A stretch of 8,941 bases of DNA from Candidatus Neomicrothrix sp. UBA2131 (GTDB taxonomy: Bacteria > Actinomycetota > Acidimicrobiia > Acidimicrobiales > MedAcidi-G1), in NCBI GenBank assembly GCA_002329075.1, contig DCXR01000030.1, positions 4,291-13,231 on the forward strand. Direction: 5' to 3'. This document shows, one piece after another, positions 1 through 7,285 of this stretch. Every line of letters begins with the position of its first letter. Positions within the stretch are counted from its first letter, which is position 1. The position numbers and the translations under genes are program-made. A model generated the notes under the pieces. The model saw only the letters and a program-made list of their open reading frames with translations, had not been told where the DNA came from and did no database searches.

Positions 1-2
1 CC

Positions 3-452
3 CTACGAGCAGCGGGCGCAGCGGCCCAGCAGGTCGAAGCGGTGGGCGTCGATCCGGAAGCCCTGCGACTCGGCGGCATCGACCATCACGTCGATGCCGG
101 CCTCGAAGTCGTCGGGCACGTCGAAGTCCTCGACCCGGCCGCACGACGTGCACACCAGGTGGTGGTGGTGCCCGGTGAGCGACTCGTGGAGTTCGAAGCG
201 AGTGTGGTCGTCGGCCGACTCGACCCGACGGGTGACGCCTGCGTCCACCAACTCGACGAGGTTCCGGTATGCCGAACTCTGGGCCAGCTCGGCATCGGCG
301 TCGAGTATCTCAGGCAGGCTCAGCGGCCGACCGGCCCGCACCAGCACGTCGACCACCACCTGGCGGGAGCGGCTGTTGCGCATGCCGGCAGCCCGCAGCC
401 GGATGTCGACGGCGGCATGGAGGTCCGATTCGTCGTCGTCCGGGTGTGCCAT
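3..452 (-). CDS. Fur-family metal-responsive transcriptional regulator
   Basis: Fur-superfamily DNA-binding repressor (Fur, Zur, PerR or Nur type) of 149 aa, the usual family length. An N-terminal winged-helix domain (about residues 12-85) includes the recognition-helix region AQSSAYRNLVELVDAG (57-72). A C-terminal dimerisation/metal domain carries the family signature HHHHLVCTSCG (95-105). Cys101/Cys104 and Cys145/Cys148 form two CxxC pairs expected to hold a structural zinc. His95-98, Glu108 and His137 are candidate sensory-metal ligands. The stop (TAG, reverse complement of 3-5) is inside the window, so the gene is complete. It lies 24 bp downstream of the MaoC gene on the same strand but has its own -10-like hexamer in that gap. 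The acidic N-terminus (DDDESD) is a small lineage feature. The family assignment is firm; the metal sensed cannot be told from the sequence. The ABC ATPase at the far right of the window is a conceivable target class, by inference only. Confidence 0.93.
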   Translation of the reverse strand: MAHPDDDESDLHAAVDIRLRAAGMRNSRSRQVVVDVLVRAGRPLSLPEILDADAELAQSSAYRNLVELVDAGVTRRVESADDHTRFELHESLTGHHHHLVCTSCGRVEDFDVPDDFEAGIDVMVDAAESQGFRIDAHRFDLLGRCARCS

Positions 453-459
453 GTCGTCG

Positions 460-465
460 AGCCTA
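460..465 (-). promoter_or_regulatory. Putative leaderless -10 element of the Fur-family gene
   Basis: Read on the minus strand, TAGGCT lies 7 nt before the ATG of the regulator gene. There is no Shine-Dalgarno sequence in between. A start point 6-7 nt after a TANNNT hexamer would place the mRNA 5' end at or next to the ATG. No convincing -35 box is visible. The hexamer fits the TASGYT pattern shared with three other genes in this window. Confidence 0.5.
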
Positions 466-476
466 CGCGCCGGGAC

Positions 477-959
477 TCAGGCGCTTCCGCCGGGACGCCG
501 CCCCATCAGGGCATTGCGGCGGCTGCGGCACACCAACACGTCGCTCTGGTTGAACGCCCTGTGCTCGAACGTGACGATCCCGGCGTCGGGGCGGGAGTTC
601 GACGCCCTGGCGGCCACCACCTCGGTCTCGACCCGCAGCGTGTCGCCGAGGAACACCGGGGCCGGGAAGGTCGTCTCGTCGAACCCGAGGTTGGCGATGG
701 TCGTGCCGAGCGTCGTGTCGCCGACGCTGACGCCCACCACCAGTCCATGGGTGAAGAGGCTGTTGACGAGGCGCTGGCCGAACTCGGTGCCGGCGGCGAA
801 CTCTGCGTCGAGGTGGAGGGGCTGCGGGTTGTGCGTGATGGCGCAGAACAGCAGGTTGTCAGCCTCGGTGATCGTGCGGGTCAGGGCGTGGCGCAGCACC
901 AGACCCACCGGCAGGTCCTCGAACCAGCGGCCGGCGCTCCCTTGCCGGGGTTCCTCCAT
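477..959 (-). CDS. MaoC-like (R)-enoyl-CoA hydratase/dehydratase, NPQPLH type
   Basis: Hot-dog fold acyl-CoA hydratase family protein of 160 aa, expected to hydrate or dehydrate a CoA thioester in the cytoplasm. The hydratase motif is NPQPLHLDAEFA (44-55), followed by the conserved stretch LVNSLFTHGLVVGVSV (64-79) and the DTTLGT and FPAPVFLGDTLR segments. His49 is the catalytic-histidine equivalent. Asn44 occupies the position of the catalytic Asp of classical D-x-N-P-x-H hydratases. From memory, this NPQPLH subfamily includes mycobacterial Rv2499c beside a CitE-like lyase and acyl-CoA dehydrogenase in a branched-chain/itaconate-type catabolic cluster. I start at the ATG at 959: the longer frame to 1010 would run into the divergent synthetase gene and adds a non-conserved Arg/Gln-rich tail. 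A -10-like CAGACT lies 6 nt upstream. The Fur-family gene follows after 24 bp. The exact substrate is unknown. Confidence 0.85.
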   Translation of the reverse strand: MEEPRQGSAGRWFEDLPVGLVLRHALTRTITEADNLLFCAITHNPQPLHLDAEFAAGTEFGQRLVNSLFTHGLVVGVSVGDTTLGTTIANLGFDETTFPAPVFLGDTLRVETEVVAARASNSRPDAGIVTFEHRAFNQSDVLVCRSRRNALMGRRPGGSA

Positions 960-965
960 GAGCCC

Positions 966-971
966 AGTCTG
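966..971 (-). promoter_or_regulatory. Putative leaderless -10 element of the MaoC gene
   Basis: CAGACT on the minus strand (one mismatch to TANNNT) ends 6 nt before the ATG at 959, with no purine-rich ribosome site between. In the 43-bp divergent gap it sits 17 bp from the opposite-strand hexamer of the synthetase gene, so each -10 falls where the other promoter would place its -35. Confidence 0.35.
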
Positions 972-988
972 CCGCCTGCGGCACTGGC

Positions 989-994
989 TACGCT
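989..994 (+). promoter_or_regulatory. Putative leaderless -10 element of the acetoacetyl-CoA synthetase gene
   Basis: TACGCT followed by 8 nt (CGCCGGCC) and the ATG at 1003. No Shine-Dalgarno sequence is present. It matches the TASGYT pattern found before the Fur, oxidoreductase and fumarase genes, which supports a very short or absent 5' leader. Confidence 0.45.
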
Positions 995-1002
995 CGCCGG
1001 CC

Positions 1003-2930
<1,928 letters not shown>

Positions 2931-2934
<4 letters not shown>

Positions 2935-3569
2935 CCGCCGGGCAGATACGTCGGCAACCCGGCCACCCGAAGGTGGGCGGTCTCGTTCAGCGATACCAGG
3001 CTGCGCTCACCGGTCGAGGCGGCCAGCACCCGGTTCACCGACGTGTACGCCGCCTCGAAGAAGAGGATCCGGTCGAGTCCGAGCAGGTAGGCCATGTAGG
3101 CGCAGATCGTCCCGCCGTGGCAGAAGGCCACCACACGCTGCCCGCTGTGGGCGGAGATGATCCGGTCGACGCCGCCGACCACCTGCGCCATGAACGCCTC
3201 CGGGGTGGGGATGGCGTCCTCGGAGGCCAGTTCGTGCCAGCGGGGATCGCCCGTTGCCTTGAGTTCCTCGATCGGGATGTACTCGGGCTCGCCGTAGTCA
3301 TACTCGTCGAGCCCCGGCTCGAGCCGCAGGTCCTGTCCCAACCGCCCGGTAAGGGGTTCGGAACTCTGGCGGGCCCGGGCGCGCGTGCTGGCGTAGACCG
3401 CATCCACCGGTTCGGCCGGCGGTCCGCCGGGCAGCGCCCCGGCCAGCCAGTCGGCCAGCGCCTGCGACTGGCGCCATCCCAGTTCGGACAACACCGGATC
3501 GGCCGCTTCGCCCGTGGCGGTGTTGTCGACGCTTACCGGGAGCGCATGGCGGACCAGCAGAAGTTCCAT
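2931..3569 (-). CDS. Histidine phosphatase / phosphoglycerate mutase-like protein
   Basis: Histidine-phosphatase superfamily member of 212 aa, cytoplasmic (no signal peptide or membrane segment). The catalytic motif is LLVRHALP, with phospho-acceptor His8 and Arg7; the usual Gly after RH is Ala here. Arg65 lies in the second phosphate-binding segment STRARARQSS (61-70). Glu89 in LDEYDYGE is the likely acid/base. His151 in FCHGGTI is the second catalytic histidine. All core residues are present, so activity as a phosphomonoesterase is likely, but the family covers many substrates (sugar phosphates, nucleotide-like compounds, phosphoproteins) and none is indicated here. True glycolytic dPGM is unlikely, since its characteristic longer sequence is absent. 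The gene is convergent with the synthetase and divergent from the F420-type oxidoreductase (47-bp gap). Confidence 0.88.
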
Positions 3570-3578
3570 CAGCGGCGG

Positions 3579-3584
3579 ACGCTA
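3579..3584 (-). promoter_or_regulatory. Possible -10 element of the histidine phosphatase gene
   Basis: TAGCGT on the minus strand lies 9 nt before the ATG at 3569. It fits the general TANNNT form but not the tighter TASGYT pattern, and the spacing is slightly longer than for the neighbours. No Shine-Dalgarno sequence intervenes. Confidence 0.3.
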
Positions 3585-3604
3585 GCCAGTCGGGGACCGG
3601 GGAC

Positions 3605-3610
3605 TACGTT
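3605..3610 (+). promoter_or_regulatory. Putative leaderless -10 element of the F420-type oxidoreductase gene
   Basis: TACGTT is followed by exactly 6 nt (CGGCGC) and then the ATG at 3617. A start point 6-7 nt after the hexamer gives an mRNA beginning at the ATG. No ribosome-binding site is present and no clear -35 lies 17 nt upstream. Confidence 0.5.
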
Positions 3611-3616
3611 CGGCGC

Positions 3617-4651
3617 ATGAAGATCGACGGCGGCCTCGGTGCCGCGAACCCCACTTCCCTGTCCGGCGGACTCGCCTCCATCGGTGCGTCGGCCAAGCGC
3701 CTCGAGGACGAGGGCTATGCCGGCGCCTGGACCGCCGAGACCAGCCACGACCCCTTCTTCCCGCATGTCCTCGCCGCCGAGCACACCGAACGAATCGATC
3801 TGGGCACCTCCATCGCCGTGGCCTTCGCCCGCAACCCCATGATCCTCGCCCAGATCGGCAACGACCTGCAGCACTACAGCGATGGGCGCTTCATCCTGGG
3901 GCTCGGCACCCAGATCCGACCGCACATCACCAAGCGCTTCTCCATGGAGTGGTCGCATCCGGCCGCCCGGATGCGCGAGTTCGTGAGCGCCATGCACGCC
4001 ATCTGGGACTGCTGGAACAACGGCACGAAGCTGGCGTTCCGCGGCGACTTCTACACCCACACCCTCATGACCCCGTTCTTCAACCCCGGCCCCAACGAGC
4101 ACGGCCCGCCCAGGGTGTTCATCTCGGCCGTCGGACCGCTCATGACCGAGGTCGCCGGCGAGGTCTGCGACGGCCTCATCTGCCACGCCTTCTCCACCGA
4201 GAGGTACCTGCGCGAGGTCACCCTGCCGAGGGTCGAGGCCGGCCTGGCGAGGTCCGGGCGCACGATGGACGACTTCGAGGTCATAGGTCCCGGCTTCGTG
4301 GTCACCGGCCCCGACGAGGAGGCCATGGCGAGGGCCGCCACCGGCATCCGCCAGCAGATCGCCTTCTACGCCTCGACCCCCGCCTACCGGGGCGTGCTCG
4401 AGATCCACGGCTGGGAGGGCCTCCAGACGGACCTCAACGCCATGTCCAAGCGCGGCGAATGGCAGGCCATGGGCGAACTCATCGACGACGAGATGCTCGA
4501 TGCGTTCGCCGTCGTGGCCGAGCCCGACAGCGTCGCCGCAGGCATCCTGGATCGCTACGGCGACTGCGTCGACCGCATGACCTTCTACGCCCTCGGGGGC
4601 GAGCACGGCACCGACTTCTGGGCGCCCATCGTGGCCGACCTGGCCACCTGA
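3617..4651 (+). CDS. Luciferase-like F420-dependent oxidoreductase (MSMEG_2256-like family)
   Basis: TIM-barrel flavin/deazaflavin oxidoreductase of the luciferase-like superfamily, 344 aa, probably using coenzyme F420. The start MKIDGGLG, the segment AWTAETSHDPFFPHVLAAEHTERI, then GTSIAVAFARNPM and GRFILGLGTQIRPHITKRF are recognisable blocks, followed by AVGPLMTEVAGEVCDGLICHAFSTERYLREVTLP and a C-terminal HGWEGLQTDLNAMSKRGEW stretch. These resemble the actinobacterial group named after MSMEG_2256 (I recall TIGR03617); the match is from memory. No signal peptide or membrane segment is seen. The substrate is unknown, because family members act on very diverse compounds. It stands alone: divergent from the phosphatase and 80 bp before the fumarase, which has its own -10-like element. 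An FMN-dependent member is the main alternative; F420 use is inferred from the subfamily and from likely actinobacterial origin. Confidence 0.88.
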   Translation: MKIDGGLGAANPTSLSGGLASIGASAKRLEDEGYAGAWTAETSHDPFFPHVLAAEHTERIDLGTSIAVAFARNPMILAQIGNDLQHYSDGRFILGLGTQIRPHITKRFSMEWSHPAARMREFVSAMHAIWDCWNNGTKLAFRGDFYTHTLMTPFFNPGPNEHGPPRVFISAVGPLMTEVAGEVCDGLICHAFSTERYLREVTLPRVEAGLARSGRTMDDFEVIGPGFVVTGPDEEAMARAATGIRQQIAFYASTPAYRGVLEIHGWEGLQTDLNAMSKRGEWQAMGELIDDEMLDAFAVVAEPDSVAAGILDRYGDCVDRMTFYALGGEHGTDFWAPIVADLAT

Positions 4652-4680
4652 GGCGCAGGGCCCACTCTTTGGCCTCCGCC
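4652..4680 (+). terminator. Possible hairpin after the oxidoreductase gene, without T-tract
   Basis: Directly after the TGA stop, GGCG (4652-4655) can pair with CGCC (4677-4680) and AGG (4657-4659) with CCT (4673-4675). CC (4661-4662) can pair with GG (4671-4672) around an 8-nt loop. There is one C-C mismatch and one bulged G. No run of T follows, so this would be at best an atypical terminator; in such GC-rich DNA it could be chance. Confidence 0.3.
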
Positions 4681-4719
4681 CACCGGTCACAGTCGAGGGT
4701 CCCGGGGAGCCGCGACCGT

Positions 4720-4725
4720 TAGGTT
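4720..4725 (+). promoter_or_regulatory. Putative leaderless -10 element of the fumarase gene
   Basis: TAGGTT is followed by exactly 6 nt (GGAGCC) and the ATG at 4732. GGAG in the spacer looks like a Shine-Dalgarno core but lies only 2 nt from the ATG, too close for normal use. The same hexamer-to-ATG spacing occurs at the oxidoreductase gene. Confidence 0.5.
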
Positions 4726-4731
4726 GGAGCC

Positions 4732-6384
4732 ATGAGCGAGGGCCCCGAGTTCGCCTACACCGACCTGCTACCGCTGCTCGAGGACCCCTACGCAACCACC
4801 GACTTCCGGCTGCTCACCACCGACGGCGTCCGAACCGTCGAGGGGCCCGGCGGGCGCACCTTCCTCGAGGTCGATGACGAGGCCATCCGCCTCCTCACTG
4901 CGACCGCCATGCACGACATCTCCCACCTGCTGCGGCCCGGCCACCTGGCACAGTTGGCATCGATACTCGACGACCCCGAGGCCTCGGACAACGACCGGTT
5001 CGTCGCCACCGAACTGCTCCACAACGCCAACATCGCCGCCGGCGGCGTGCTGCCGTCCTGCCAGGACACCGGCACCGCCGTCATCTCCGCCAAGAAGGGC
5101 CAACAGGTCCTGACCTCCGGCGACGACAAGGCGGTGATCTCGCGGGGCGTGTTCGACACCTTCCTCACGTCGAACCTGCGCTACTCGCAGATGGCGCCGC
5201 TCGACATGTTCACCGAGCGCAACACCGGCACGAACCTGCCGGCCCAGATCGAGGTCGAAGCCGTTCCCGGCGATGCCTACAAGTTCCTGTTCATGGCCAA
5301 GGGCGGCGGCTCGGCCAACAAGAGCTACCTGTTCCAGGAGACAAGGGCACTGCTCACCCCCGAACGCCTCACCGACTTCCTCGACGAGAAGCTACGCACG
5401 CTCGGCACCTCAGCCTGCCCGCCGTACCACCTGGCGGTCGTCATCGGCGGCACCTCGGCCGAGTTCAACCTCAAGGTCGCCAAGTACGCCTCGGCCCACT
5501 ACCTCGACCACCTGCCCACCGCCGGCAGCGAGGCCGGCCACGCCTTCCGCGACCTCGAATGGGAGGAGAGGGTGCTCGAACTCACCCGCGGGTTCGGAAT
5601 CGGCGCACAGTTCGGCGGCAAGTACTTCTGCCACGACGTCCGGGTCGTGCGCCTCCCCCGACACGGCGCCTCCAACCCGGTCGGCATCGCCGTGTCGTGC
5701 TCCGCCGACCGGCAGGCACTGGGCAGGATCACCGCCGACGGCGTGTTCCTCGAACGACTCGAGGAGGACCCGGCCCGCTTCCTGCCCGATGTCGCCCACG
5801 ACGAACTGCCTGGCAGTGTCGTGCCGATCGACCTCGACCAACCCATGGACGCCATCCGGGCCGAACTCTCGAAGCACCCGGTCAAGACCCGCCTGTCGCT
5901 CACCGGCACACTCGTCGTGGCCCGGGACATCGCCCACGCCAGGGTCGACGAGTTGCTCGACGCCGGACAGCCCATGCCGGACTACCTGCGGGACCACCCC
6001 GTCTACTACGCCGGCCCCGCCAGGACCCCCGAGGGCCACGCCTCCGGGTCGTTCGGCCCCACCACGGCCGGTCGCATGGACGCCTATGTCGAACGCTTCC
6101 AGGCCGCCGGCGGCAGCCTCGTAATGCTGGCCAAGGGCAACCGCTCACGGCAGGTAACCGACGCCTGCGCACGCCACGGTGGCTTCTACCTAGGGTCGAT
6201 CGGCGGACCGGCAGCCCGGCTGGCACTCGACTCCATCCGCAGGGTCGAGGTGCTCGAGTACCCCGAACTCGGCATGGAAGCGGTGTGGCGCATCGAGGTC
6301 GTCGACTTCCCGGCATTCGTCATCATCGACGACAAGGGCAACGACTTCTTCGACGAGGTCACCACCCCCGTCGCGCTCGGTTGA
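4732..6384 (+). CDS. fumA: Class I fumarate hydratase, [4Fe-4S], single-chain FumA/FumB type
   Basis: Reversibly hydrates fumarate to (S)-malate in the TCA cycle; cytoplasmic. The 550-aa length and near-continuous similarity to E. coli FumA (548 aa, compared from memory) make this secure. The N-terminal iron-sulfur domain has VLPSCQDTGTA (Cys110), NTGTNLPAQI and KGGGSANKSYL, then GTSACPPYHLAVVIGGTSAE (Cys229). Next come AQFGGKYFCHDVRVVRLPRHGA and VSCSADRQ (Cys323). The cluster-cysteine spacings of 119 and 94 residues equal those I recall for FumA (105/224/318). The C-terminal beta domain has TRLSLTGTLVVARDIAHA, HPVYYAGPA, SGSFGPTTAGRMD and KGNRSRQVTDAC, ending with ELGMEAVWRIEVVDFPAF. Both domains are fused, unlike the two-subunit class I enzymes. 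The cluster is oxygen-sensitive in the family. An L(+)-tartrate dehydratase is an alternative, but those are usually two-subunit. Confidence 0.96.
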   Translation: MSEGPEFAYTDLLPLLEDPYATTDFRLLTTDGVRTVEGPGGRTFLEVDDEAIRLLTATAMHDISHLLRPGHLAQLASILDDPEASDNDRFVATELLHNANIAAGGVLPSCQDTGTAVISAKKGQQVLTSGDDKAVISRGVFDTFLTSNLRYSQMAPLDMFTERNTGTNLPAQIEVEAVPGDAYKFLFMAKGGGSANKSYLFQETRALLTPERLTDFLDEKLRTLGTSACPPYHLAVVIGGTSAEFNLKVAKYASAHYLDHLPTAGSEAGHAFRDLEWEERVLELTRGFGIGAQFGGKYFCHDVRVVRLPRHGASNPVGIAVSCSADRQALGRITADGVFLERLEEDPARFLPDVAHDELPGSVVPIDLDQPMDAIRAELSKHPVKTRLSLTGTLVVARDIAHARVDELLDAGQPMPDYLRDHPVYYAGPARTPEGHASGSFGPTTAGRMDAYVERFQAAGGSLVMLAKGNRSRQVTDACARHGGFYLGSIGGPAARLALDSIRRVEVLEYPELGMEAVWRIEVVDFPAFVIIDDKGNDFFDEVTTPVALG

Positions 6385-6448
6385 ACCGCGGCGCCGTACA
6401 CCAGTCGTCAGTTTCGACGCACACGTTCCATCACCCGCACGCCCGCGC

Positions 6449-6477
6449 CTGACAGGGACCGGAATACGCGCCATGAT
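6449..6477 (+). promoter_or_regulatory. Candidate sigma-70-type promoter of the hibernation factor gene
   Basis: CTGACA (6449-6454, one mismatch to TTGACA) is separated by 17 bp from CATGAT (6472-6477, four of six matches to TATAAT). The start point would fall near 6484, giving a leader of about 28 nt that contains the GGAAGGGG ribosome site. It is the only promoter in the window with a recognisable -35, and unlike its neighbours it yields a leadered mRNA. Confidence 0.5.
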
Positions 6478-6498
6478 GGAGCCACGCAAGTGACAACC

Positions 6499-6506
6499 GG
6501 AAGGGG
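6499..6506 (+). promoter_or_regulatory. Ribosome-binding site selecting the GTG start at 6512
   Basis: GGAAGGGG lies 5 nt before GTG and is the clearest Shine-Dalgarno sequence in the window. It supports 6512 as the start of the hibernation factor. Confidence 0.75.
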
Positions 6507-6511
6507 CACAC

Positions 6512-7279
6512 GTGGGAAAGCCACATGCCGTCTGTGAGGTCGAGTTGCTCACCCGAGGGGTCATCACCCAACGGGACCGGAAGCAGGCGATCGAGAAGGT
6601 CCAGGCGCTCTGCGAGTTGGGGCACGAACCGGTTCTGGCGGCGGTGCTGAAGTTGAAGGTCCGCACCAAGGCCACCCTCGAGTTGCCCGCGATCGCCGAG
6701 GCCTCGCTCGACCTGAACGGCACGCCGATCCGCGCCCATGCAACCGGGCACTCGATCACCGAAGCCGTCGACCTGCTCCACGACCGGCTGTCACGGCGGC
6801 TGCGTCGACGACGCGATCGCCTCGAGGACCGGCACCACGAGCCTGAACCGACCCCGAACCACGCCGGCTACAGCGCTGTGCCCTCGGACGAACGCGAGGT
6901 GGTCCGCCACAAGACGCTCGCCATGCACCCCATGAGCCTCGAGGAGGCTGCCGACGAGATGGACCAGCTGGACCACGGCTTCTACCTGTTCCTCGACGCC
7001 GACCACGACCTCGACCGGGTCGTGTACCGGAACGGCGACGGCAGCATCTACGTGGTGCCCGCAGTCGCCGGCGAGGACCTCCCGGGCGACACCCGACCGC
7101 CGATCCGTTCAGGCTCGGTGGTGCTCAGCCACCTGCCGCTGACCGAGGCCGAGGCGTTGCTCGACGAGACCGACGATGCCTTTGTGTTCTTCGCCGACCC
7201 GGACTCCGACCTCGACCGGGGGAACGTTCTCTACCGGCGCTTCGACGGCCACTACGGCCTCATCACCCCGGCCGTGTAG
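6512..7279 (+). CDS. Long ribosome hibernation promoting factor with tandem C-terminal domains (RafH-like)
   Basis: Ribosome-associated stress factor of 255 aa, predicted to bind the 30S decoding region and silence 70S ribosomes when growth stops. Residues 1-95 form the HPF/RaiA (S30AE) domain, including VEVLTRG-like start strands (CEVELLTRG) and SLDLNGTPIRAHATGHSITEAVDLLHDRL. A very basic segment RRLRRRRDR (95-103) and a polar linker follow. Residues ~129-184 are one S30AE C-terminal-type module (VVRHKTLAMHPMSLEEAADEM, then DLDRVVYRNGDGS). Residues ~203-255 are a second (LPLTEAEALLDET, DDAFVFFADPDSDLDR, VLYRRFDGHYGLITPAV). Ordinary long HPF has one such module and is near 180-200 aa. The two-module layout resembles the actinobacterial RafH type (about 258 aa in mycobacteria, from memory). 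GTG start with strong GGAAGGGG ribosome site; its own promoter. It converges with the dehalogenase gene, leaving 6 bp. The family is firm; 70S versus 100S behaviour is inference. Confidence 0.92.
   Translation: MGKPHAVCEVELLTRGVITQRDRKQAIEKVQALCELGHEPVLAAVLKLKVRTKATLELPAIAEASLDLNGTPIRAHATGHSITEAVDLLHDRLSRRLRRRRDRLEDRHHEPEPTPNHAGYSAVPSDEREVVRHKTLAMHPMSLEEAADEMDQLDHGFYLFLDADHDLDRVVYRNGDGSIYVVPAVAGEDLPGDTRPPIRSGSVVLSHLPLTEAEALLDETDDAFVFFADPDSDLDRGNVLYRRFDGHYGLITPAV
7007..7220 (+). repeat. Repeated 13-mer marking the duplicated C-terminal module
   Basis: GACCTCGACCGGG occurs at 7007-7019 and again at 7208-7220, encoding DLDR in the same place of both C-terminal modules of the hibernation factor, just before the VVYR/VLYR strand. 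It is a trace of internal domain duplication rather than a mobile or regulatory repeat. Confidence 0.6.
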
Positions 7280-7285
7280 GCGGAT

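Larger units (their letters stand above)
6385..6511 (+). other. Intergenic region upstream of the hibernation factor gene
   Basis: The 127 bp here form the longest gap in the window. The region holds a candidate promoter (6449-6477) and a ribosome-binding site (6499-6506) for the downstream gene. Only weak short inverted repeats (for example CGTC/GACG around 6408-6421) follow the fumarase stop; I see no convincing terminator, small ORF or RNA gene. Confidence 0.6.

Noticed and set aside
94..1002. An N-terminal extension of the acetoacetyl-CoA synthetase frame by about 300 codons
   Set aside because: The extension is antisense to two well-supported genes and is Ser/Arg/Thr-rich without homology. 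Family similarity begins exactly at the ATG at 1003.
3569..4795. A 408-codon minus-strand frame opposite the oxidoreductase
   Set aside because: It lies fully antisense to a recognisable luciferase-like enzyme and its product has no domain, only Gly/Ala/Val/Asp-rich sequence. It is a shadow frame.
6385..6425. A rho-independent terminator after the fumarase
   Set aside because: Only 4-bp stems and a short CGGCGCCG palindrome are present, with no T-run, which is expected by chance at this base composition.
5559..6452. A plus-strand frame inside the fumarase running into the following gap
   Set aside because: The translation is Arg/Pro/Gly-rich and overlaps a fully conserved fumarase C-terminal domain in another frame.
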